From: Candidatus Kuenenia stuttgartensis
GTDB taxonomy: Bacteria; Planctomycetota; Planctomycetia; Planctomycetales; Planctomycetaceae
Assembly (NCBI GenBank): GCA_945861465.1
Contig: CAMAVB010000010.1
Location: 1 to 57,960 of the forward strand
DNA length: 57,960 bases
Reading direction: 5' to 3'
In this document: one piece after another, positions 40,881 through 49,325 of the stretch
Layout: every line of letters starts with the position of its first letter
Numbering within the stretch: position 1 is the stretch's first letter
The notes under the pieces: generated by a model
Databases searched by the model: none
The model's input: the letters and a program-made list of their open reading frames with translations, nothing else
Told to the model about the DNA's origin: nothing
Made by a program: the position numbers and the translations under genes

Positions 40881-43085
40881 TCATGCCTGCTTGAGCAACC
40901 AATCCACAATCGCAGAATCATCGTCGCTCTTCGCCAGAAACTCTGCACTTACCGCGCTCGCAGTGTAAGCGGATTTCATCAACCCAACGGAATCGGCGGT
41001 CTCACCTGCGATCGCAATCTTCGTCGGCGCACACAGCGCGAGAATCGCCGGAGTGTCGCCGTATTTGACGGCACCTGGCAACAGATTGACATCGCGGATC
41101 TCTGTGATCGATTCGAACCGGAATCCTTCCGTGTCAACCGCTATCGAACTGACCAAATTGCCTGCCAGCGCACAGGCAGCAGCGGTAATGACGCCGGCTC
41201 CGTGTACGCCGACGACATGTACCTTTGACGGATTCTGTTCGTGGTACTTCGCAGACGACAGGGATGTCAGGACATCATGGACTCGCTGAGCGAAGAGCGG
41301 ATGATTGTAGCCCAGCGTGAATCCCGCGAATTCTCGTGGATTCTTCACCACTGGCATTTGAGACACAGGTTTATGATCGTCGGTAAAGTCGCCGGTCAGA
41401 TACAGGTCCGGACTGGCGACGGAAAAACCTGCGTTCACCAGTCTGGAGATCTGCTTGTTGAGCTGGCCATCCGCCGCGAAGACGCGATTTTTCCCCTGGA
41501 GATCAAACCACAGTACGACCTGCTTGTTCCAGTTCTGTGGAAACAGCAGCACCGTTGGCAACTCTTCGGCATGCGATCTCAGAGTCAAGACGCCTTTGTA
41601 TTCGATGAACCCGTTTCGAGACACCTCCTCGGATTTTTCCAGGTACGTTGATCCGGCAGGCGGAAGCGTGCGGCCAATCATCGCTTCCAAAGCACCACCG
41701 ACGACTCGGCGGAATTCTTTCAGACTCACGGCATCATGCGGTGCCAGCGCCGCGATCTGCTTCTGTTGTGCGGCATCAAGCGCATGCATGAGCGCAACTT
41801 CTGTCGCTTCGGTCTTCAATGGCGCCGGATGTTCTGCATCAAATACTGTCGCACCTGCAATAGTCAATGGCACGTAGTCACGTTCCACAATTTCATCGAA
41901 GCCGAGGTTCAGTGTTCGATTGAAGAAATTGTACATCATCATGCGGCTGTGCTGATTGTAGTTGTGAGGATACTTGAAGTACTTCGCATGGACGTTGTCC
42001 GGAACGCCGAGCATCGCATAATGTTTCTGCAGTTCCGGCAGGCCCTTTGTTTCGATGTCCACCGTCCAGTCGTCCGCTCCGCTCATGGCAATCGGCCGCG
42101 GTGCAATCAGAGCCGCGATTTCGATGTTGCCTGTGTTGACGCGAAGGTAAGAAGCATTTTCGCACGTGCAGCCGCCCTGCATCGCGGTTGAGACCATCAC
42201 GGCCGGAAAGGCTGCCGTGACACGTTCATCCAGTGCTGCAAGTATAAAGGTCTGCGTACCGCCCCCACTGGCCCCCGTCACGCCGATTCGAGTCGGATCA
42301 CAGTCAGGCCGCGATGTCAGCCAGTCCACAGTACGGACTGAATTCCACGTCTGCAGCCCCAGCGCATTCCACGATCTGAGTTCAGACTGCGCGCTGAACA
42401 GGCCCCATGTTTCGGGTGAACTCAATGCGGGCCGTTGTTTGGCAAATCCGTGCGCCAACGGTTGAGTGAATGAGCTTCCGTCCGCGTAGCCAAGCATGTC
42501 GTACAGGAACACCATACAACCCATGCGCGCCAGCTGCACGCAGCGTGCCTGCAGCGGATGTCGTCCGCCGATTTCAAATTTCTCGCCATCGGACGCAATT
42601 TCATTCTTAATGGAATCGCCATGATCGTGAAATCGACCGTTCGCCCAATGACCATGAGGACACAGGATCGTCGGCAATTTTCCGGACGCATTTTTCGGGA
42701 GGTACAGACTTCCCGTCACCAGCAAGCCCGGGCTGCTCTCAAAGTAGACGCGATCGACCGTGTAGTCATCGCGTTCGACACGACCATGTACAGTGGCCTC
42801 AATCGGCGGTCGCTCAGGCATCGGCCAGAGACCACACGCGACCTTCAGTTGCCGCAGCAGAAACTCTTTGCGGACGTTCCATGCTTCCACCGACTTGGAG
42901 GGCGTGAACGGAAAATATCCGTCCAGATCCTTGAGCGCACCAATGCGTGCATCGCCCGGGACCAGCGCCAGATTATTCGAACTGATCGCGCTGGCAAACA
43001 GCATTTCAGACGGTAGCAAACCGGCGACCGCCGCCGATGAAGCAAGTTGCAGAATGGAGCGACGGCTGACGGAACGATCGGACAT
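40881..43085 (-). CDS. Large Tat-exported alpha/beta hydrolase (acetyl-xylan-esterase-like)
   Basis: 734 residues. The N-terminal twin-arginine signal is RSVSRRSILQLASSAAVAGL. The first alpha/beta-hydrolase domain has the nucleophile elbow GVTGASGGGTQTF, oxyanion region ILCPHGHWANGRF and a His late in the domain (YPHNYNQHSR). A second hydrolase-like half with VHVVGVHGAGVITAAACAL lacks the usual serine. The arrangement matches planctomycete esterases related to acetyl xylan esterase and prolyl oligopeptidases, probably acting on plant or algal polysaccharides. ATG 43085 is chosen because the Tat signal starts there. It is alone, convergent with the BMC operon. Confidence 0.85.
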   Translation of the reverse strand: MSDRSVSRRSILQLASSAAVAGLLPSEMLFASAISSNNLALVPGDARIGALKDLDGYFPFTPSKSVEAWNVRKEFLLRQLKVACGLWPMPERPPIEATVHGRVERDDYTVDRVYFESSPGLLVTGSLYLPKNASGKLPTILCPHGHWANGRFHDHGDSIKNEIASDGEKFEIGGRHPLQARCVQLARMGCMVFLYDMLGYADGSSFTQPLAHGFAKQRPALSSPETWGLFSAQSELRSWNALGLQTWNSVRTVDWLTSRPDCDPTRIGVTGASGGGTQTFILAALDERVTAAFPAVMVSTAMQGGCTCENASYLRVNTGNIEIAALIAPRPIAMSGADDWTVDIETKGLPELQKHYAMLGVPDNVHAKYFKYPHNYNQHSRMMMYNFFNRTLNLGFDEIVERDYVPLTIAGATVFDAEHPAPLKTEATEVALMHALDAAQQKQIAALAPHDAVSLKEFRRVVGGALEAMIGRTLPPAGSTYLEKSEEVSRNGFIEYKGVLTLRSHAEELPTVLLFPQNWNKQVVLWFDLQGKNRVFAADGQLNKQISRLVNAGFSVASPDLYLTGDFTDDHKPVSQMPVVKNPREFAGFTLGYNHPLFAQRVHDVLTSLSSAKYHEQNPSKVHVVGVHGAGVITAAACALAGNLVSSIAVDTEGFRFESITEIRDVNLLPGAVKYGDTPAILALCAPTKIAIAGETADSVGLMKSAYTASAVSAEFLAKSDDDSAIVDWLLKQA

Positions 43086-43225
43086 GGCGAGTACCTTTTT
43101 TTGGGGCGGGCGGGAAATGTAGATGTGCCAGAGGAACAATATGAGACGATGTTGGACAGCGTTCGTCAATCGAACGGGGAGAATAGTCCAGGCTAGCGTG
43201 CTGCGCCAAATTGGCGGACTGCGGT

Positions 43226-43861
43226 CTACCGCAGCAGTCCCCTCGCTTCAAGAACATTTCTGAGATCTGTTTCAAGTCGCTGGAAGGCTGGTAGCCGTCT
43301 CAGCATAGAAAAGTCAGTAATGTAGTTCGCTACCAGCTTCGCTCGCGGAGAAAATTTCTTGAGTTTCCGTCCAGTCAGTCCACTGGCACACCGCAACAGT
43401 TTGTGCAGAGCGTCCTTGGGATCAGGCAATCCCTCTATGTCCCTTAGTCCTGGTAGATTCAACGGCTGATCTCCGTTTGGATTCCCGGCAGCTTTGCGAA
43501 TCGCTGTTTCATCACACAACAGCCATGACTCTGACATCCGAACCGGAATGACAGGGACCGGAGTTGCACCACTCTTGATTTCACGGCATGCGTGAACGAT
43601 CTCATGAATTCGCCTTTCCGGTTCCTCTTTTTCTGCGTCACGATGCACGAAAAGCAGGTCGCACGGGTACAAATCGATTGCTCTTTCAATTCTTGCGCCG
43701 AGTCCCACAGGTTTTGGCGTCGCAGCTCTGAGGTCAGCCCATTTATAGTCTATCGCAACATCCGACGCGACATTCTCTCGGACCATCCACTCAACGTGTC
43801 GCATCAATGCTTCATCGGAGGATCCGTCACCCAGTAAAGTGAATCGAAGACGCCTTGTCAT
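43226..43861 (-). CDS. DUF4276-like protein (RloB/AbiLii-type), partner of the upstream ATPase
   Basis: 211 residues. The N-terminal RFTLLGDGSSDEALMRHVEW and LLFVHRDAEKEEPERR fit a TOPRIM-like acidic motif pattern (Glu, then DxE). PVPVIPVRMSESWLLCDETA and PDPKDALHKLLRCASGLTGR are DUF4276 segments. Such proteins accompany OLD/RecF-like ATPases in abortive-infection and PARIS-like systems, acting as a nuclease or effector. The start overlaps the ATPase stop by 4 bases (ATGA), so the two form one translational unit. Activity is inferred from family only. Confidence 0.75.
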   Translation of the reverse strand: MTRRLRFTLLGDGSSDEALMRHVEWMVRENVASDVAIDYKWADLRAATPKPVGLGARIERAIDLYPCDLLFVHRDAEKEEPERRIHEIVHACREIKSGATPVPVIPVRMSESWLLCDETAIRKAAGNPNGDQPLNLPGLRDIEGLPDPKDALHKLLRCASGLTGRKLKKFSPRAKLVANYITDFSMLRRLPAFQRLETDLRNVLEARGLLR

Positions 43862-45372
43862 GGAGAGAACGACTCCTGATCAAACGGCAGCGTTCTGTAG
43901 CGATCATGAAACAGGTTCTTTACGCGGCGAGTTGGTTGCCTGTCTCGATCGCCGATGATCGACGGCTGATTACGTGAGGAAGTATCATCTTCTCCGAAGG
44001 CCAATGGTTCCAAGTACGCAAGCAACTCCCCTTTTGCCAATGTAGGAACACCTGGTGTCTGTAATGACCGCCAAGTATCGGCAAGCCACATATAAGCCAC
44101 AGATGCATAGCGATGCCCGTCCAGTACATGTTCTGTGGGGCACGCAAACAGTAAATCGGAATCAAGCACATTTGCCACAACTGCCGGGGAATGCGTGTTG
44201 ATGATTACTTGTCGGAGTGGGTTGTCCGGTCCGATCTCTTCATACACGTCCATTGCCAAATCTTTCAGCAATTCCAGCATTGCCTCGATTCGCTTGGGGT
44301 TAATCCCGTTTTCTGGTTCTTCAAAACTCAGTAACCCTCGCGACCCAGGGTCTTGTTCAAGGATACTTAAGGCGAGAAATCGCAGTGTTCCATCAGATAG
44401 GGCTCTGGCGGCATGGATATTTCCACTGCGGTCGATTACTTCCAGAGTTCGTAATTCACGTTTGGAATCTTCATCGACTCGCACGTCGGCTATGCCCTCG
44501 ACCAATTCCGAAAGGCGATTGGCAATAGCCTGTGTGACAATATTGGCGACATTTCCGTTGCTCGCACCCTGGTATTTCCTGGATAGGGCATGCAGGGTCG
44601 CTGCCAGATGCGCACCATTTGGTCCGATGTGCGTTGGGGCGTTGAAGCTGTCCGGGTTACGGAGTGCTGAAGGCTCCAGTTGCAGCAGTCGCCAGGACTG
44701 CATTTCCCGGCGCGCCAGTAAGACCGTTGGACATTCGCCGGCATTTGCGGTCGATAGCACAGTGCGAGGCATCTGGCCGGCTACGGCTTCACGAGCGCGT
44801 CCAGAGTTTCCATCCTGATGAAGCCGGACGATTGTCTGTCCATCCTTCTCAGCTGTTGAAATAAATCCTGCCCGACGCGCACCATTCACTGCAGATTTTC
44901 GCCAGGTTGCAGAATGTTCGAAGCCCAGCTTTGATTTCGCATCCCCCAGATTGATGTGAGAAAGTTCTTCGTGCTTTACGACTAGTCGCTCTCCATACTG
45001 AAAGTCATCAGACACTTGTAAGCCTAGTACCAGAGTATATCGGAGAAACGTAATTGCCGCCTTCGCAGGTTGGCCCAAATCGTCCGTGCTGGTCAGCGGC
45101 ACGATCATTTCAGCGGCAAACTTCATCTCATTGAATGGATACTGACCTGCTGTGAACAAGCTCTTGAGCGGCGTTGAGCGATTGACCTCATCTCGAACTG
45201 CCGATGCAGCATCCATCAATGGACGGTCAGCGAGTGCACGCAGAAACGTTATCGCGTCAAACAGATTTGACTTTCCGACGCCGTTAGCTCCCGCGATACA
45301 CGTAAAAGGGCTGAAAGCGACAGCAACGTTCACGAGATTCTTGAATCCATGAACTTCCAGTCGTGTGAGCAT
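43858..45372 (-). CDS. AAA/ABC-type ATPase of a putative two-gene defence module
   Basis: 504 residues of the AAA_21/OLD-like type. Walker A is CIAGANGVGKSNLFDAI (about 24-40). The ABC-signature-like segment is ARALSDGTLRFLALSILEQD, Walker B GLLSFEEPENGINPKRIEAM and the His switch IINTHSPAVVANVL. There is no long coiled coil, so it is shorter than SMC/RecN. ATG 45372 (MLTRLEVHGFKNL) gives the normal start. It is coupled with a DUF4276-like gene, as in AbiL-, Rlo- and PARIS-type anti-phage pairs; a DNA-repair role is the alternative. It is not on an obvious island. Confidence 0.8.
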   Translation of the reverse strand: MLTRLEVHGFKNLVNVAVAFSPFTCIAGANGVGKSNLFDAITFLRALADRPLMDAASAVRDEVNRSTPLKSLFTAGQYPFNEMKFAAEMIVPLTSTDDLGQPAKAAITFLRYTLVLGLQVSDDFQYGERLVVKHEELSHINLGDAKSKLGFEHSATWRKSAVNGARRAGFISTAEKDGQTIVRLHQDGNSGRAREAVAGQMPRTVLSTANAGECPTVLLARREMQSWRLLQLEPSALRNPDSFNAPTHIGPNGAHLAATLHALSRKYQGASNGNVANIVTQAIANRLSELVEGIADVRVDEDSKRELRTLEVIDRSGNIHAARALSDGTLRFLALSILEQDPGSRGLLSFEEPENGINPKRIEAMLELLKDLAMDVYEEIGPDNPLRQVIINTHSPAVVANVLDSDLLFACPTEHVLDGHRYASVAYMWLADTWRSLQTPGVPTLAKGELLAYLEPLAFGEDDTSSRNQPSIIGDRDRQPTRRVKNLFHDRYRTLPFDQESFSP

Positions 45373-45544
45373 TGAGAACCTCTGCCGAAAGACGAAACTC
45401 GCCAAGCCGGAGCTCTGACGATCAACGGTCAATGATGATAGCGGAACCAGACAGAAGTGGAAGACGCATCAGCAAGGGTTTTGCATCGTATGACCGAGTG
45501 CATCAAACATACACTTTGAACGATTGCATCCGGTCAGGATCCAA

Positions 45545-47074
45545 CTAGGAAAGTACATCTGTCAGGACGCTCCCTTCATCCGTCGGTCCGATCAGGCGGT
45601 TGTCGAGCCCCTGGTAAAGGTAGCTGAAACGGTGTGGATCGAGACCCATGACGTGCTGAATCGTGGCCTGGATGTCGCGAACGGTGACGGGATTTTCAAC
45701 CGGATAGTAGCCGAATTCATCAGTCTTTCCGAATGCCAGGCCACCCTTGATGCCGCCACCGGCCATCCACATCGTGAAGGCATACGGATGATGATCGCGA
45801 CCGATGTAGCCCTTTTTCAGTTCGGTATTTACATTATTCTGCATCATCGGCGTGCGACCGAATTCTCCGCCCCACACGATCAGCGTTTCTTCGAGCAGAC
45901 CACGCTGATCTAAGTCTTTGATCAGTCCGGCGATGGCTTTATCGATCTGCTGGCACTTGATCGGCAATGTTTCGTCAATGCTCTCACCCAATGATGATCC
46001 ATGATGATCCCAGCCCCAGTCGTACAGCTGCACGAAACGCACGCCGGATTCAATCAGGCGGCGCGCCAGCAGACAGTTGTTTGGAAATGTCGGATCATCG
46101 CCCTTATAGAGAACTCGCGGATCATCTGCACTTTCGGCCGCCGAGACGTATCCCGGTTGCGCCCCGTACATGTCGAGGATGTGTTTTGGTTCCTGCGAGA
46201 TATCCATCACTTCCGGAACTGACATCTGCATGCGATACGCCAGTTCGTATTGTGAAATCCGAGTCTGAGTTTCCGCATCACCGCTGCGTTCGAATTCGGC
46301 GGCGTTCATTTCTGCCAGTGTATCCAGCATGCGGCGGCGAAGGTTGCGATCCATCCCCTCCGGATCGGTGAGATACAATACCGGATCGCCGGTCGTGCGG
46401 CACTGTACGCCCTGATAGACGGAAGGCAGAAACCCGGAGCCCCACAGTGACTTGCCAGCGTCCGGTGTTTTTCCCCCGGATAACAGCACTACGAATCCAG
46501 GCAGATTTTCGTTGACGCTGCCGAGCCCGTAATTGATCCATGATCCGAGCGACGGGTTTCCCAGCCGCGGTGTTCCCGTGTGAATAAACAGCTGCGAAGG
46601 AGCGTGATTGAATTGATCCGTCTGGACAGTCCGAATCACACAGGCTTTGTCCGAGACTGATGCAAAGTGTGGCAACAGTTCGCTGATCCATTGACCACTC
46701 TCGCCGTACTGACGAAACGAAAACTGCCCCGCAAGAATTTTGGGAACACCTTTGATAAAGGCAAATCGCTTGCCTTCCAGAAATGACGCAGGGCAGTCCT
46801 GCATGTGCAGTTTGTCAAGGTCCGGCTTGTGTTCAAAGAGCTCTAACTGCGACGGCGATCCTGCCATGTGCAGATAGATCACTCGTTTGGCCGTCGGTGC
46901 GAGCATCGGCGGTTGTTCGGCGGTCGCGGCAGTATTCTTCAGCGTGGTCTCTGCATGGCTGTCTTTCGCCAACAGCGACTGCAGCGCCATCGAGCCAATG
47001 CCGAGTCCCGCAGTCTCCAAAAGATGACGGCGAGTTTGAGTGCAGAGTCTTGCGAGATCCGGAGTCATGGTCAT
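45545..47074 (-). CDS. DUF1501 family protein with Tat-like signal
   Basis: 509 residues. The N-terminal TRRHLLETAGLGIGSMALQS is a twin-arginine-type export signal. The alkaline-phosphatase-like fold has KRVIYLHMAGSPSQLELFEH at the start, QFNHAPSQLFIHTGTPRLGN, DWGWDHHG and WGGEFGRTPM. DUF1501 genes are a hallmark of Planctomycetes and Verrucomicrobia and usually follow a DUF1549/DUF1553 cytochrome-type gene, which is absent here. The function is unknown, perhaps a sulfatase-like hydrolase. Two close in-frame ATGs exist; the first (47074) is used. Confidence 0.88.
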   Translation of the reverse strand: MTMTPDLARLCTQTRRHLLETAGLGIGSMALQSLLAKDSHAETTLKNTAATAEQPPMLAPTAKRVIYLHMAGSPSQLELFEHKPDLDKLHMQDCPASFLEGKRFAFIKGVPKILAGQFSFRQYGESGQWISELLPHFASVSDKACVIRTVQTDQFNHAPSQLFIHTGTPRLGNPSLGSWINYGLGSVNENLPGFVVLLSGGKTPDAGKSLWGSGFLPSVYQGVQCRTTGDPVLYLTDPEGMDRNLRRRMLDTLAEMNAAEFERSGDAETQTRISQYELAYRMQMSVPEVMDISQEPKHILDMYGAQPGYVSAAESADDPRVLYKGDDPTFPNNCLLARRLIESGVRFVQLYDWGWDHHGSSLGESIDETLPIKCQQIDKAIAGLIKDLDQRGLLEETLIVWGGEFGRTPMMQNNVNTELKKGYIGRDHHPYAFTMWMAGGGIKGGLAFGKTDEFGYYPVENPVTVRDIQATIQHVMGLDPHRFSYLYQGLDNRLIGPTDEGSVLTDVLS

Positions 47075-47698
47075 TTGTTTCGTTTGCGGAAATCACGTGG
47101 GACTTTTGTACCGTGGGCCGGTGTAGAGCGATAATCACCACCAGAATCGAATTATGCCTTCAACACATCACGCCACCATACAGCTTGCCTGCATGGAGCG
47201 GCGGATCTACGGAGGCGAGCCGCTCCGTCGGCTCGCACCAGACACGTAGGCAAAGCCAGTTATGCGACATCGTCAAGGTTGGATTGCATCCCCGCAGAGC
47301 CTGACTCCGTTTCTCGCGGCACCATCGCCTACGAGCGACGAATCTGCCGCCGATTCATCCACCGAATGCCGCGACGTACAGGATTCCTTTCCAAAAAATT
47401 ACGAAAGGAATTTCCCACATTTCCACAAAAAAGCCTATGCTAATCCCCAGCAACGACGCGGGGCCTTGTTTTCGAGAGAGGATGGCCTGAGATTCTTCGC
47501 ATCGTGCGCAAATTCTACACGTTAGTAGTACAGGTTTTCCATTGCGGCAGATTCGCGGACAGCGTGCCTGGCTTCGGCGTATTTTGCCGAAATGCTATAG
47601 GCACGATTCGAGCGATTCGGTAAAATCACCCTGTTTGGGCCGCGCGTGATGGATTACGCCCGGGGGGTTCTGCTTTCTCCGATTGCAGGGAGGCACGG
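47075..47698. promoter_or_regulatory. 624-bp divergent spacer
   Basis: Lies between DUF1501 (minus) and the YhaO-like gene (plus) and should hold both promoters. A GC-rich inverted motif near 47195-47250 (GCGAGCCGCTCCGTCGGCTCGC) is the only structure seen. No gene is supported. Confidence 0.4.
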
Positions 47699-48826
47699 AT
47701 GTCTGTCATTCGATTCTTACATACTGACTCACTTCGCCTTGGTTCGCCAATCCTGGGGCTCTCCGACAGTCCCGACTGGCTGCGAAAAGCAGCTGGTTCT
47801 GCGGTCAGAACGGCCGTCACCAATGTCATTGAAGCCGCGATCGCTGGTCGCTGTCAGTTCCTGCTGATTGCAGGCAAATTAACGGAATCAAGTCAGGATC
47901 TTGGCCCAGCCATCGCATGGCTTAAAACCCGGACATTGGACCTTCGAACACACGGGATTCAGCTTGTGATTGCTGGACATCCGGAATCGGACCATGCGGC
48001 CCTGCGTCGATTAGACGCAATTCTCATGGCCCCGGGACAACGCCTGGATGTCTGGTCAAACGGTGCAGCACGAATCGAGTGCAACGTTTCCCCAACATCG
48101 ACTACCGGTCCCGCGAGCGCATTGGGCATCGAAATTGGCACGGAATCCGGTCGTCGCCCTCAGTCTGATCTGGCATACGTCGCCGTCCCTTCCCTGACGC
48201 CATCATCGACTTCTGATTCCATTGATGGTGTCGCCTCAGCACACGACCGAATGCTGCGAATGTCCGCCGGTTGTCCTCAGTCAATCGGTCCGCTGGAGCG
48301 GGGCACTTTCGGCTGCCAGTTGGTTGATGCGGACCTGTCGCGGCAGCAGCTCACGGCCCGCGCCTGTGTGACGGATGTGATTCGATTCGCTCAGGAACTG
48401 GTTTCATGCCGACAGGGAATGGCGGCATCAGAGTTGGGCGAGTTGTTGCGTGAGCGCAGCCGATTGTTGTCCGCGAATGGTCGTTGCACAATGGTTGTCG
48501 AATGGGTGATCGACGGACAGTTCACACTTTCGGGCGCGAAGATGGAGCCATTATGCGAGTTTGATCTGCTGAAGGACCTTCGCGGTAGTCTGCACGCCGG
48601 GCATTCCGGAGCATGGCCGCATCGAATTCGGTTTTCCGACAACAGCACGATCGATGCCAGTCAGCATCCTTCGATTGCTGCGAGGGAATTTTCGGCCGTG
48701 GTACGGGAACGGATTCTGAAATTCAGCCAGCGGAACAGATTGATCGAAAACAGTTCAGCCGGAATTCCATTGGGATCAGAGAGCGAAGCGGCCGTCGGTC
48801 TGGACCTACTGCGGCGGGTGGCATGA
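47699..48826 (+). CDS. YhaO/SbcD-like calcineurin-fold protein lacking metal ligands
   Basis: 375 residues. It starts VIRFLHTDSLRLGSPILGL, which aligns with the metallophosphoesterase start (F-I-H-x-AD-x-H-LD-SP-x-x-GL). However, the DxH metal ligands are changed: TDSLR lacks the histidine. The GD-x-x-D block reads AGKLTES, and the GNHD block reads AGHPESD. So the core metal site is probably lost and nuclease activity doubtful. The remaining C-terminal part keeps YhaO-like helical segments. The Shine-Dalgarno is AGGGAGG. The YhaN-like ATPase follows after a repeat-rich 499-base gap, the usual YhaO-YhaN order. A regulatory or DNA-binding subunit is likely. Confidence 0.75.
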   Translation: MSVIRFLHTDSLRLGSPILGLSDSPDWLRKAAGSAVRTAVTNVIEAAIAGRCQFLLIAGKLTESSQDLGPAIAWLKTRTLDLRTHGIQLVIAGHPESDHAALRRLDAILMAPGQRLDVWSNGAARIECNVSPTSTTGPASALGIEIGTESGRRPQSDLAYVAVPSLTPSSTSDSIDGVASAHDRMLRMSAGCPQSIGPLERGTFGCQLVDADLSRQQLTARACVTDVIRFAQELVSCRQGMAASELGELLRERSRLLSANGRCTMVVEWVIDGQFTLSGAKMEPLCEFDLLKDLRGSLHAGHSGAWPHRIRFSDNSTIDASQHPSIAAREFSAVVRERILKFSQRNRLIENSSAGIPLGSESEAAVGLDLLRRVA

Positions 48827-49325
48827 ACCGTGCTGTTCAACAAGCGTTAAGAGTTTTGTTTTCGTGAGTAGATTTTTGGTCTGTTGTCTTTTCAGAAGGT
48901 GTTGCCGATGAGTCAGTTTTTGGAAACTGAGCGGCCCCCCCGGCTTTATGCCGGGGGACCGGAGGTTTGGCAACCAGAAGGAAACCGACCGCTTACCAGC
49001 ACGGCCCCGCCGGCTTCACGCCGGTGGACCGAGGGTTTGGAAGTCGTAGCCGCATTGTCAGCGGCGACCATCGACAGGGACATGACCTGGTTGCGGCTGC
49101 CAAACATGGGCACCACCGGCGTGAAGCCGGCGGGGGCCAATTTGCGTTGCTGTTTCGCGTTCTAGTTTCCAGAACTGGGCTCCACCGACGCGAGGTCGGA
49201 GGGGGCCAGAATGCTATAAGTGTATGTCGATGATCACGGATTTAGTAACGTAACAACCTGACCGTTCCGGTTTTTTGGCGACGAAGAAAACCCAAAACAT
49301 TTGATTTCAGGCAAGGATGGCGGAG
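48827..49325. repeat. Complex nested inverted repeat between the YhaO- and YhaN-like genes
   Basis: Four short GC hairpins (about 48931-48960, 49008-49036, 49110-49137, 49181-49207) arranged as A-B-B'-A'. The two halves (GGCCCCCCCGGCTTTATG... and ...GGCGTGAAGCCGGCGGGGGC) are complementary. An outer TTGGAAACT...AGTTTCCA pair brackets the whole. It has the form of a composite MITE-like insertion. There is no ORF in it. Confidence 0.75.

Noticed and set aside
44135-44818. 227-residue plus-strand open frame opposite the ATPase gene
   Set aside because: It is a shadow of the opposite-strand gene, rich in Ser/Arg without recognisable motifs.
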